A stretch of DNA of 17,481 bases from assembly GCA_964631745.1 (NCBI GenBank), contig CAZVWV010000080.1, positions 1 to 17,481 of the forward strand, in the 5' to 3' direction. The notes beneath the pieces are model-generated. The model worked only from the letters and a program-made list of their open reading frames with translations. It did no database searches and was not told where the DNA came from. The position numbers and the translations under genes were made by a program. Numbering within the stretch: the first letter of the stretch is position 1; every line of letters starts with the position of its first letter. The DNA comes from CAZVWV01 sp964631745. GTDB taxonomy: Bacteria > Bdellovibrionota_C > UBA2361 > JBGSMV01. This document shows positions 7,940 to 15,009 of this stretch, one piece after another.

Positions 7940-8707
7940 GTGGCAAGGACTTCGGAACTGGCTCTCTTTAAGCGCAGCAGACTATTTATCAGAAGCCTCC
8001 CGCCTACGCAGATTCTCAGACCTCTCAAAACCTCGCAAGTAATTGGCGCAAGCTCTAATTTTATCGAGGGAGAATGCGGCGATCGGCTCTCGTCTCTCGC
8101 GCCGCCAGTAGCCCCCATAGTTAAAGATCTCACGGTTCTGGTGATCAACTCTTCACAAGAAAGAGCCAAGGAATTCACTATGCAGTTGAGTATCTCGCTT
8201 CCAGGATCGGGCATGATCTATGCGCCCACGGTGGAGCTCGCCAAATGGGTATTAAGTCGACGGCGCATCGACTTGATTGTGGCCGACGAGATTCTGCCCG
8301 ATGGAAATATATCGAGGCTTGAGGCCTCGCTGGAAAAGCTCTCGTATCGCCCTCATCTTGTCGTGGTGGGAACATCTACAACTCCGAGGGATCTGCTAAA
8401 GAACTATGAATTCAAGAAGGCCAGTCCGCTTAGCCCGCGCAGAAAGTTACAGAGGCCGGCTGATGACGGGCGATCCCAACATGCCAACACAACTCTTGAT
8501 ACAACTCTCTGTCATCTTGGCAATGACATCAGAAACGATCTCAACAATCCGCTCCAAGCCATAGTTGCCATGCTCTTTGTAGCGCAATCCAACAAACACT
8601 CAACAGACCTAACCGATCAGGCCTTGGCAGCCATTGAGAACGCTGCCGGTCGCATGACCGAGGTCGTAAACGGCTTGGAAGGGAAGATTCGGGCCGCGCT
8701 GAAATGA
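7940..8707 (+). CDS. Response-regulator-like protein with degenerate HisKA-like C-terminus
   Basis: The frame is open from an ATG at 7829, but that start lies inside the dedA coding sequence and has no proper ribosome site. The GTG at 7940 has GAGG 9 nt upstream and is preferred, giving 255 residues; the start remains uncertain. Residues about 64-158 look like a receiver domain: LTVLVINSS, LIVADEILPDG with Asp116, and PHLVVVGTST. The usual acidic pair after the first strand is absent (INSS). Residues about 186-248 look like a HisKA dimerisation helix pair. IRNDLNNPLQAI matches the H-box HDLNNPLxAI but has Asn199 in place of His. No ATPase domain follows. It is probably a signalling adaptor or dimerising pseudo-receiver rather than an active kinase. 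It ends before the strong terminator at 8924-8962. I am fairly sure it is a gene and only moderately sure of the domains. Confidence 0.68.
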   Translation: MARTSELALFKRSRLFIRSLPPTQILRPLKTSQVIGASSNFIEGECGDRLSSLAPPVAPIVKDLTVLVINSSQERAKEFTMQLSISLPGSGMIYAPTVELAKWVLSRRRIDLIVADEILPDGNISRLEASLEKLSYRPHLVVVGTSTTPRDLLKNYEFKKASPLSPRRKLQRPADDGRSQHANTTLDTTLCHLGNDIRNDLNNPLQAIVAMLFVAQSNKHSTDLTDQALAAIENAAGRMTEVVNGLEGKIRAALK

Positions 8708-9141
8708 GTGTCTGGTTTGATGGCGGGTCTGACCCAGCCGCGAGGAGCATGCCGGTGGGGACTTCCAAGGTAGGCATTCTTACCAAGATATGCCCAATTG
8801 GAATTTGGGGATATTTCGGGTCGTGAAAATCGTCATCCCTGTCATTCGAACTCACGTGCGCCATAAATTTATCTCCTCAAAGACAACTGCCTGTCACCGC
8901 CAAACGCATAAAAAAGACCAAAAAAAAGCCTCCTCATCCGGATTAGGGATGAGGAGGCTTTTCTTGATCGATCTGGACTTTTAGCTAGATCACCTCGTCA
9001 TCCCTTGAAAGGATAATGAAAAGGCTAATAATAAAAGCTAAATGTCGCATTGATAGGAATTGTAGTGCGAGAGTGCTCTGGGAGTCAAGAGTCTTGGAAG
9101 CGGCGCGGGGAGATGCAGGTGCCTTTACTTACGCCTCTTAA
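8708..9141. other. Intergenic region before recJ end; holds only the bidirectional terminator
   Basis: A 40-codon frame at 8704-8826 starts by ATGA overlap with the preceding stop but has no recognisable domain. A 64-codon frame at 8790-8984 runs through the terminator and is not credible. Nothing else is seen apart from the hairpin described separately. Confidence 0.5.
8924..8962. terminator. Strong bidirectional rho-independent terminator
   Basis: A perfect 16-bp stem, AAAAGCCTCCTCATCC (8924-8939) with GGATGAGGAGGCTTTT (8947-8962), around a 7-nt loop. The A run before it and the T run after it give U tracts on both strands. It can therefore end the plus-strand signalling gene (stop 8707) and the minus-strand recJ transcript (stop 9142). 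Confidence 0.92.
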
Positions 9142-10872
9142 TTACGCTGCTATCTCGGCTGCTTGAATGTTGGCTTGAACTTCAGTGAGTCCGTTAAAAG
9201 TATTGCTATCGGCCTTACAGACGACATTCACTTTATTCCCAATCACAAGGGCAGGATGATGAACGGTTCGCCAAAGCATGCCAGCAATATAGCGCTTTCC
9301 ATCGCTTAGAGTTGCCTTGAGATGGGCCTGCTTTAAGACCTTTAAGTCGACAACCTTGAGGCCGTTTAGCAGCAACTGCGGACCGGGATTGCCCATGCCG
9401 AAGGGAGCAAAATTTTGGAGCTCTGAGACTAAATCGGTATCCAACTCAGAAAGAGTTACTTGGGTATCGGCTTCCGCAAATGGGTGCAGCTCCAAGCCCT
9501 TAAGCCGTTTAGCGCATTCTACCTCAAAGGCAGCTGCAAAATCTTCCAAGCGCGCCTCTTCTATAGCTAAGCCACCGGCCCCTTCGTGTCCGCCCGATTT
9601 AATTAAAAATTTGTTTGTAGCCTCCAAGGCTTCAACCACGCTAAAACCTCTAATACCTCTGACGGAGCCTTTGAAGACTCCGTCGGTATCAAGTCCGAGC
9701 ACGACACTGGGGCGATAAAAATTTTCGACTAATCGCTGCGCCACTATTCCAATAACACCGGTGTGAAAGTCGCGTTGCCATACCACGATTGAGTGCGCGC
9801 ACTCTTGGTATTTCTGCCGGGCGATTTCGATGGCCTGCTCTTTGACCAAGGCCTCGATGCCTTGTCGCTCTTCGTTTAGCTTATTTAGCTGCTTTGCTAA
9901 TTTCGCGGCTTTGTCAGAGTCGGCAGTAGTCAGAAGATCTGCAACCACTTCGCCGTGCACCATGCGACCTGCCGCATTTAGTCTGGGGCCAATGCCAAAG
10001 GAGACGTGCGTGCAAGTTAACGCGCTTCTGACGCCCACCACATCCTTTAGCGCTTTTAATCCTGGTCTGCGGGTATGCGCCAAGGCTTCGAGTCCGCGTT
10101 TGGCTATCACTCGATTTGCGCCAACTAACGGCACCATGTCACAAATGGTGCCAAGACATGCAAAATCCAAATAGCTCTTGACATCAATCTCACGGGCGGC
10201 GGCGATACGTTTTTTTAAAGCAATGATTAAAAACCAAACTAAGCCGGCGGCACATAGGATCTTGTTGGCGAAGCCGCATCCTGCCTGCTGCGGGTTAATG
10301 AAGACATCTGCCTTCGGATCAGCATCGCCCACATGATGGTGATCAATAATGAGTGTGCGCATTCCCAAACTTCTAGCGAGTCCAACTTCTTTCTCGTTTC
10401 TGGTGCCAAAATCAACCGCGATAAGAAGGGCGCAACCATCCTGGGCAGCCTTTCGAATAATCCTCTCGTTAAGTCCGTATCCATCGGTAAAGCGATCCGG
10501 AACATACACGTGAACCTCTCCCCCGACTGCTCTTAAAAAATGAGCGAGCTGCGCTCCGCCAGAAAGTCCATCCACATCGAAATCGCAACAGATGGCGATA
10601 GGGCGCTTGGAGATTAAAATGGAAGCGATAAGCTCGCAGGCCGGTCCCACATTTTTCAAAGTCTCAGGGTCCGGAAGCCCTTGCTTCAAGGTAGGATTAA
10701 TAAAATTCATCAGTTCTGGATCGGGCTTATAACCGCGCGCCGCCAAGACACGCGCCGCCACCTCGCCAAGATTAAATTCCTCTGAAATCTCCCGCGCAAG
10801 ATTGACATTTTGCTTCCTAAGCCGGATCCCTTTCTGGACAAATTTAAGTGCCATTTCCTCAGTAAAGCTCAT
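9142..10872 (-). CDS. recJ: Single-stranded-DNA-specific exonuclease RecJ
   Basis: A 576-residue 5'-3' single-strand DNA exonuclease acting in recombination, mismatch and base-excision repair; the length matches E. coli RecJ (577). The DHH catalytic core is complete: DFDVDG at 97-102, Asp154 in AVDFG, Asp177-His178-His179 in LIIDHHH, and Asp245 in GTICDMVPL. The DHHA1 half has GPRLNAAGRM at 295-304 and SGGHEGAGGL at 426-435. A C-terminal OB-type domain follows (NFAPFGMGNPGPQLLL). Motif II reads VDFG where many RecJ proteins have VDNG or VDCG. The ATG at 10872 lacks a clear Shine-Dalgarno; a second ATG six codons in follows GAGGAA and is an alternative. The protein ends AAEIAA. Termination is expected at the hairpin at 8924-8962. 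Confidence 0.96.
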   Translation of the reverse strand: MSFTEEMALKFVQKGIRLRKQNVNLAREISEEFNLGEVAARVLAARGYKPDPELMNFINPTLKQGLPDPETLKNVGPACELIASILISKRPIAICCDFDVDGLSGGAQLAHFLRAVGGEVHVYVPDRFTDGYGLNERIIRKAAQDGCALLIAVDFGTRNEKEVGLARSLGMRTLIIDHHHVGDADPKADVFINPQQAGCGFANKILCAAGLVWFLIIALKKRIAAAREIDVKSYLDFACLGTICDMVPLVGANRVIAKRGLEALAHTRRPGLKALKDVVGVRSALTCTHVSFGIGPRLNAAGRMVHGEVVADLLTTADSDKAAKLAKQLNKLNEERQGIEALVKEQAIEIARQKYQECAHSIVVWQRDFHTGVIGIVAQRLVENFYRPSVVLGLDTDGVFKGSVRGIRGFSVVEALEATNKFLIKSGGHEGAGGLAIEEARLEDFAAAFEVECAKRLKGLELHPFAEADTQVTLSELDTDLVSELQNFAPFGMGNPGPQLLLNGLKVVDLKVLKQAHLKATLSDGKRYIAGMLWRTVHHPALVIGNKVNVVCKADSNTFNGLTEVQANIQAAEIAA

Positions 10873-11158
10873 CCCATACTTATATCACACACTTTAGACC
10901 AGAAAGAAGCCCAACCGATTCCCAAGCCCCAAAGCCCTAAACAAGTCAGCGAGAGATAGAAAGGGAGAGTCTGAGAGAAATTTCGGGAAAAGGAAAAAAT
11001 AGGAAAAGGGAAAAAGGAGAATCTCAGAGACTTTTCTTTTCCCCAAAGCCCAAAAACACCAACCCCAACACCGCCCAAGGCCCACCCCTGGGGAAAGCTC
11101 TAAGAAAAGTCTCTGAGACTCTCCTATTCCCCTATCCTACGGGCCCCAAGGCCAGCAG
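10873..11158. other. Purine/pyrimidine-skewed intergenic region upstream of recJ
   Basis: This 286-bp stretch would form the recJ leader. From about 10955 to 11030 the plus strand is almost all purine (GAGAGATAGAAAGGGAGAG and similar). From about 11031 it turns C-rich (CCCCAAAGCCC occurs at 10927-10937 and 11041-11051). Short minus-strand frames here translate to low-complexity Phe/Gly/Leu strings and are not called. The inverted repeats are listed separately. Confidence 0.6.
10963..11124. repeat. Inverted-repeat cluster in the recJ leader region
   Basis: Arms 11016-11038 (GGAGAATCTCAGAGACTTTTC...) and 11102-11124 are reverse complements over 23 bp with one mismatch. An inner stem pairs TTTCCCC (11038-11044) with GGGGAAA (11090-11096). 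A third, diverged half-copy in direct orientation lies at 10963-10984 (GGGAGAGTCTGAGAG...). The palindrome could form a long cruciform or RNA hairpin; no T tract marks it as a simple terminator. Confidence 0.75.
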
Positions 11159-11662
11159 CTACGCCGCAATTTCGATATCGCTAAAGTTATCATCATCCAG
11201 GAGCGCGCGCCTGCTGTCTATCATGACTTTGTGCACCGTTTCGGCGGTCAAGGCTACGATCGTGCTTTCTAGCGTTTCCATGCTCTTTATTAGATCGTCC
11301 ATCTTGCGTTTACTAGACTCGTCCACTTTTAGTTGTGGCTCAAGCTCGGCCAACCTTGCGAGAATTTTGCTCTCGGTGTCGAAGATCATCGCGCTCGTCT
11401 GTGCCGCCACTGTCGTTGGCAATCTCACTGCTAAGTTTTGTAAAATTTTGTCGTAGTGTTTGAGCATCTGTTCTCTGCGCGAGGAGGTAATCCCCTCAAG
11501 CTTCTTTAGCAATCCGAACATCTCTTTATTCAAGGCAGTGCGTTCGCTGGCCGAGGCTCTGAGGGTGGCCAGAAGGTAGCCTGCCAGCAACACCTGTAAC
11601 AGGGTTAGGCCAATTACAACAGCGACGAGTACTTGGGTTGTATCGAGTGCGGACAAAAGCAT
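11159..11662 (-). CDS. Small membrane-anchored protein with predicted coiled-coil region, unknown function
   Basis: No family is recognised. The ATG at 11662 gives 167 residues; a TTG at 11683 is in frame seven codons upstream, and neither start has a good ribosome site. One hydrophobic segment spans residues about 9-33 (VLVAVVIGLTLLQVLLAGYL). The remainder is charged and helical, with spaced leucines and many Lys/Glu (FGLLKKLEGI, ILARLAELEP, DDLIKSMETLESTIVAL), suggesting a cytoplasmic coiled-coil anchored at the inner membrane. The C-terminus, SDIEIAA, ends in the same four residues as RecJ, the next gene in the same direction 286 bp away. It lies between the hydrolase-Nudix gene and recJ on one strand, but the spacing argues against tight coupling. 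The consistent length and composition support a real gene. Confidence 0.7.
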   Translation of the reverse strand: MLLSALDTTQVLVAVVIGLTLLQVLLAGYLLATLRASASERTALNKEMFGLLKKLEGITSSRREQMLKHYDKILQNLAVRLPTTVAAQTSAMIFDTESKILARLAELEPQLKVDESSKRKMDDLIKSMETLESTIVALTAETVHKVMIDSRRALLDDDNFSDIEIAA

Positions 11663-11864
11663 ACCTGAATAAGATGCTTTCAAATGTTATTTGGGATCTT
11701 TTTTTATGCGCCTGCAGGTACCCGCGAGGCAATGGCAACTTCGCGTATCTGCTCAAGAATCCAGGGCGAGGCAAGAATGTTCAGATCTCAGTGCTTTGCC
11801 ATACCCGTCCGAGCTAGGGCTCGGCGCTCCGATTTTCAGCAGACGTTTTTTTATTTAGCTATGC

Positions 11865-12911
11865 TCATGGCAAAGCAGTCGTCTTTAGATACTCTTCAAA
11901 CTCTTTCAAGGGATTGGCGTATCCGGGTAGACGCTTGGACTCGGCCAGATCGTATATCTCAGAAACGCTACACCATTTCCAATTTGAAAATTCCGGATTT
12001 TGCTGATCTACACGGATATCCGTATCTGCGCCTAAGAATTCCACCAACCAGAATGTCTGACTCTGCCCACGCCATTTCTTCATTGCGTACGCCGGCGGAT
12101 TTCCAAATTCATAATCATGCGTGGCGTTCAATTTCTTGACAATCTTTACCTGATTTGGCTTTACTCCAAGTTCTTCCTCTAGTTCCCGAATGACATTCTC
12201 TTCGAGTGAGTACTGCGCCTCAACGCCCCCTTGCGGAAACTGCCAGACCCCAGCCTCTCTGTGCCGCTCACCCAAAAACAACTTTCCTGCTTTATTAAAA
12301 ACCAACATGCAAACATTTGGTCTCAGCGGAAGTAGCTCGCTTTCGTTGTTAATAATCGCTTCTAAGGCCATTGGAAATTCATTAAAACCGGATTCATGAT
12401 TAAGATGCCCCCCGCCCTTAATCAGTCTCAGCGAAATTTCCAAGCTCTTGGCCAGTTCCCTGCTCTGCTCTATGGGCACGTATGGGTCATTCTCTCCAGC
12501 AAAGCAGATTATTTGCCGCGCCCCTGCACGGATTCTAGCCCAATCAAATGCATCGGCCACGAAGCTGCTATTTAAAGCATCGTACTCCGGCAAACCAAGG
12601 CTTCTAACAAAACCAGAGACGAGCACCACTTTCGCGACAGGTATGGTACTCGCTTCAAGGAGCCGCAGTGCAAAAACTGCCCCAAGGCTGTGCCCCACTA
12701 AGATTGAACTTGAATGCAACGTTCCCACGTTTTCATTAAAGACCCGCCACCAATTCAACAAGGACTGCCCTTCAGGGGTCGGCATGCTCGGAACGCTAAC
12801 GGAATATCCACGTTGTTCCAGTTCCCCCTTCAGCCATGGAAACCAATGGCATTGGGGCGAGCCCTTAGTGCCATGAATAATAACTACCTTTGCGTGCGCG
12901 GCGGAGGTCAT
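11865..12911 (-). CDS. Fusion of an RBBP9/YdeN-like alpha/beta hydrolase with an RppH-like Nudix hydrolase
   Basis: A 348-residue two-domain protein. The ATG at 12911 is preferred: the hydrolase domain begins directly (KVVIIHGTKG), and the longer GTG start at 12950 falls in a likely promoter. Residues about 8-190 form a small serine-hydrolase domain with nucleophile Ser75 in GHSLG, Asp142 in NDPYVP and His169 in GGGHLN, an intact triad. Residues about 196-345 form an RppH/Ap4A-type Nudix domain with RPNV, WQFPQGG, and the Nudix helix RELEEELGV with Glu243, Glu246 and Glu247. The first Glu of the Nudix box (Gx5E) is Tyr234 here; the metal-binding glutamates are kept. RppH removes pyrophosphate from RNA 5' ends or cleaves dinucleoside polyphosphates; RBBP9-like enzymes are esterases or peptidases of uncertain substrate. 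The joint role is unknown. Confidence 0.92.
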   Translation of the reverse strand: MTSAAHAKVVIIHGTKGSPQCHWFPWLKGELEQRGYSVSVPSMPTPEGQSLLNWWRVFNENVGTLHSSSILVGHSLGAVFALRLLEASTIPVAKVVLVSGFVRSLGLPEYDALNSSFVADAFDWARIRAGARQIICFAGENDPYVPIEQSRELAKSLEISLRLIKGGGHLNHESGFNEFPMALEAIINNESELLPLRPNVCMLVFNKAGKLFLGERHREAGVWQFPQGGVEAQYSLEENVIRELEEELGVKPNQVKIVKKLNATHDYEFGNPPAYAMKKWRGQSQTFWLVEFLGADTDIRVDQQNPEFSNWKWCSVSEIYDLAESKRLPGYANPLKEFEEYLKTTALP

Positions 12912-12921
12912 GATGTGAGAT

Positions 12922-12950
12922 ATTATACAAGCAAGCGCTTTCGCGGTCAC
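12922..12950 (-). promoter_or_regulatory. Putative sigma-70-type promoter giving a near-leaderless transcript
   Basis: On the minus strand, GTGACC (12945-12950, four of six matches to TTGACA) is followed after 17 nt by a perfect TATAAT (12922-12927). Only 10 nt separate the -10 box from the ATG at 12911, so transcription would start within a few bases of it. No Shine-Dalgarno is present, which fits a leaderless or nearly leaderless mRNA. Confidence 0.5.
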
Positions 12951-13033
12951 CCAAATAAAGCGCCCCCCCTATCCCCCCTCTCTGAATTTGCTTCGAGTTT
13001 AACCACTGCCTCCCCGCATATCAGAATAGGTAC

Positions 13034-14608
13034 TTACTCCTTAATCATACTAGTAAACTGCTTAATGCTCATCTCACCTTTCTTAAGAATTTCAAAAAGC
13101 GCGCCCTTTAAAGAAGCGTAAGTTTCAACGCCATCTAAATCGGCCCGCAACAAGGCCTCAAAGCCGCCGTTGGCAATGCCTTTGGCGATATCACGCGAGA
13201 TCTCCAAACTCTCCGTGGCCAAATTCTGACCACTATACCCAGAGTAATCACAACGACTACAACCAACTTCACGAAAAATCTCCCCCTCAAATCTATGCGT
13301 GCTCATCAGATCAATCACCTTGCATTCTCCACAGAGCCGTGGCACAAGTCTCTGGCATACAATCAACGAGAGAGACTGCGCGATATTAAGTTCCCCCACC
13401 CCCAATTCACGAAGTCGAAGCAGCACCTCCGAAACATCACGCGCATGCACACTCGTCAAAAGTAGATGTCCCGTTAAGCTAGCTTGAATCGCCATCGAGG
13501 CACTGTCTGAATCTCTAATCTCCCCGACCATAATCACATCCGGATCCTGCCTCAGAATCGAGCGCAGTCCGCAAGCAAAATCCAAGCCGCGCTTATAATC
13601 CACCGCGGTCTGAGTAACTCCGGGAAGAAACATCTCAACCGGATCTTCCAGCGTAACGCAATTAAGATTTCGTTTACTAAGTCTATCTAAGGCTGCGTAC
13701 ATCGTCGTGGTTTTACCACTACCGGTGGGCCCAGCGAAAATGATGGCGCCGCTCTGCTTAGCTAAGGCGCCCAAGAGAGCCGCCTCCGTGATCTCGCAAA
13801 GCCCCAGCTCCGAAAGCTGCAAGAGCCCGTCGCAACCTATTAGTCGCAAAACAGCTTTCTCACCATGTACAGTGGGCATGACACTCACTCTTACGTGAAC
13901 GTTGCGCGTTGCGATGGGCACCTCGAAAGCGCCATCCTGCGGCAGATATCTCTGAGCACAGTCTAGCCCAGCCAAGACTTTAATGCGATTAATTAGACGC
14001 TCATGCAGATCCTTTGAACTGAGTGGCTGCTGATGGGTTCTTAAGTCTCCCGCCACCCTAATCTTAACGAAAGTACCTTCCGCTCTTGGAACGATATGCA
14101 GATCAGAGGCAGAGACAGAGATGCAATAGTCCACCAAACTTTCAAGCAGTTGCGCCGCGTTGCCGCCAACGTTCCTGAAAGCCACCATTTCAGGCCCTCG
14201 GCGAACCTTGCTCAGCTCAGATGGATTCTCTCCGATCGCTGTAATCTTAGAAGCTAGTCGCTTTTCATCTGAGTTGTAGGCTCTAAATATTGCTTCCGTT
14301 AAGATCTCCCTCGGAACCGCCACCAAACTTACATCGGCACCGACCACAAAACGCAAAGCCCGTTTAAGTTCTATATTGCCTTCGTCCTCAACGGCTAAAG
14401 TTAGAGCCGAGCTGTCGTATGTTCTAACCAAACCTAAGGGAAGCGCGTTTAGCCTTGTGGCGTCCTCAAACGCCAGAAGTTGGCGCGCATCAGAGCTCGA
14501 ACAAGCCACCAGGGTCTTGGCATTGTATGCAACTTTCCTGACCAAGGAGCTCTCGCTCCCCACCTGTTCAAGTAGGCCCCTTTCTCTTTTTTCTTTCACG
14601 TCGACCAT
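13034..14608 (-). CDS. GspE/PilB-family type II secretion / type IV pilus assembly ATPase
   Basis: A 524-residue AAA-like hexameric ATPase that powers pseudopilus or pilus assembly at the inner membrane. The N-terminal part, about residues 45-110, resembles the MshEN/GspE N domain (VEDEGNIELKRALRFVVG). The catalytic half has Walker A GPTGSGKT at 293-300, the Asp box TLEDPVE, Walker B VIMVGEIRD near 358-366, and a His box, TGHLLLTSVH. The zinc-binding tetracysteine of GspE/PilB is present: Cys426, Cys429, Cys450, Cys453. GspE and PilB cannot be separated by motifs alone, so no symbol is given. PilT is excluded by the tetracysteine and N domain. No pilin, secretin, GspF/PilC or prepilin peptidase lies in the window, so it is an orphan here. 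The ATG lacks a visible Shine-Dalgarno. Confidence 0.94.
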   Translation of the reverse strand: MVDVKEKRERGLLEQVGSESSLVRKVAYNAKTLVACSSSDARQLLAFEDATRLNALPLGLVRTYDSSALTLAVEDEGNIELKRALRFVVGADVSLVAVPREILTEAIFRAYNSDEKRLASKITAIGENPSELSKVRRGPEMVAFRNVGGNAAQLLESLVDYCISVSASDLHIVPRAEGTFVKIRVAGDLRTHQQPLSSKDLHERLINRIKVLAGLDCAQRYLPQDGAFEVPIATRNVHVRVSVMPTVHGEKAVLRLIGCDGLLQLSELGLCEITEAALLGALAKQSGAIIFAGPTGSGKTTTMYAALDRLSKRNLNCVTLEDPVEMFLPGVTQTAVDYKRGLDFACGLRSILRQDPDVIMVGEIRDSDSASMAIQASLTGHLLLTSVHARDVSEVLLRLRELGVGELNIAQSLSLIVCQRLVPRLCGECKVIDLMSTHRFEGEIFREVGCSRCDYSGYSGQNLATESLEISRDIAKGIANGGFEALLRADLDGVETYASLKGALFEILKKGEMSIKQFTSMIKE

Positions 14609-14973
14609 GGTTTGAGGATTGAAATAGACTGAGTCAGCCGCTCAATCGTAAGCGCCGTTCAACTCAAAACCCTCTATTAATCTATCGTAAAAAAATTTGA
14701 AGAGTTGCGTTGAATCTGAAAATATGGCGAAAAAAGAGATGGTTTTGAATTTAACCACGGAGAACACGGCGGTCACGGAGAGAGAAATCCTCAATGTTTT
14801 CTCCGTGTTCCCCGTGGCCTCCGTGGTTAAGGACCCAAATTACAATGTTTTACCGGACAGCAGTGCCCAGTCAGTTGGGCGTCATGATATCTTGAATATA
14901 TTCCAACACTTAGGCCTTCGCTCCCAGAAGCTGAAATGCCCCGCCTCATTCACCCATCAAATATCTATAAATA
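14609..14973. other. Intergenic region between divergent genes, with an inverted repeat
   Basis: Contains the CACGGAG-type inverted repeat at 14751-14830, listed separately. A 94-codon frame at 14697-14981 is produced by reading through this repeat and shows no domain, so it is not called. No tRNA or clear promoter is visible. Confidence 0.55.
14751..14830. repeat. CACGGAG-type imperfect palindrome
   Basis: The left arm at 14751-14784 starts TTAACCACGGAGAACACGG. The right arm at 14797-14830 is its approximate reverse complement, ending CCTCCGTGGTTAA. The loop is 12 nt (14785-14796). Each arm contains about three degenerate ACCACGGAG / AACACGGAG units. Palindromes of this look are scattered between genes in many environmental bacteria; their function is not established. 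Confidence 0.8.
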
Positions 14974-15009
14974 GTGCGTAATTTTATTTCAGCTTATCCT
15001 ACGAACACC

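Noticed and set aside
8704..8826. 40-codon plus-strand frame with ATGA overlap after the signalling gene
   Set aside because: The coupling overlap is suggestive, but there is no domain or other coding evidence; too short to call.
8541..8864. 107-codon minus-strand ORF
   Set aside because: It overlaps the 3' end of the signalling gene, has shadow-like Arg/Ser/Trp composition in its C-terminal half, and no ribosome site.
8790..8984. 64-codon plus-strand ORF
   Set aside because: It reads straight through the perfect terminator stem at 8924-8962.
10869..11085. Minus-strand frames encoding Phe/Gly/Leu-rich peptides
   Set aside because: Low-complexity translation of a purine/pyrimidine-skewed repeat region; no ribosome site or domain.
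14697..14981. 94-codon plus-strand ORF
   Set aside because: Its frame is created by the CACGGAG palindrome (peptide TTENTAVTE and VFPVASVVK on opposite arms); no domain.
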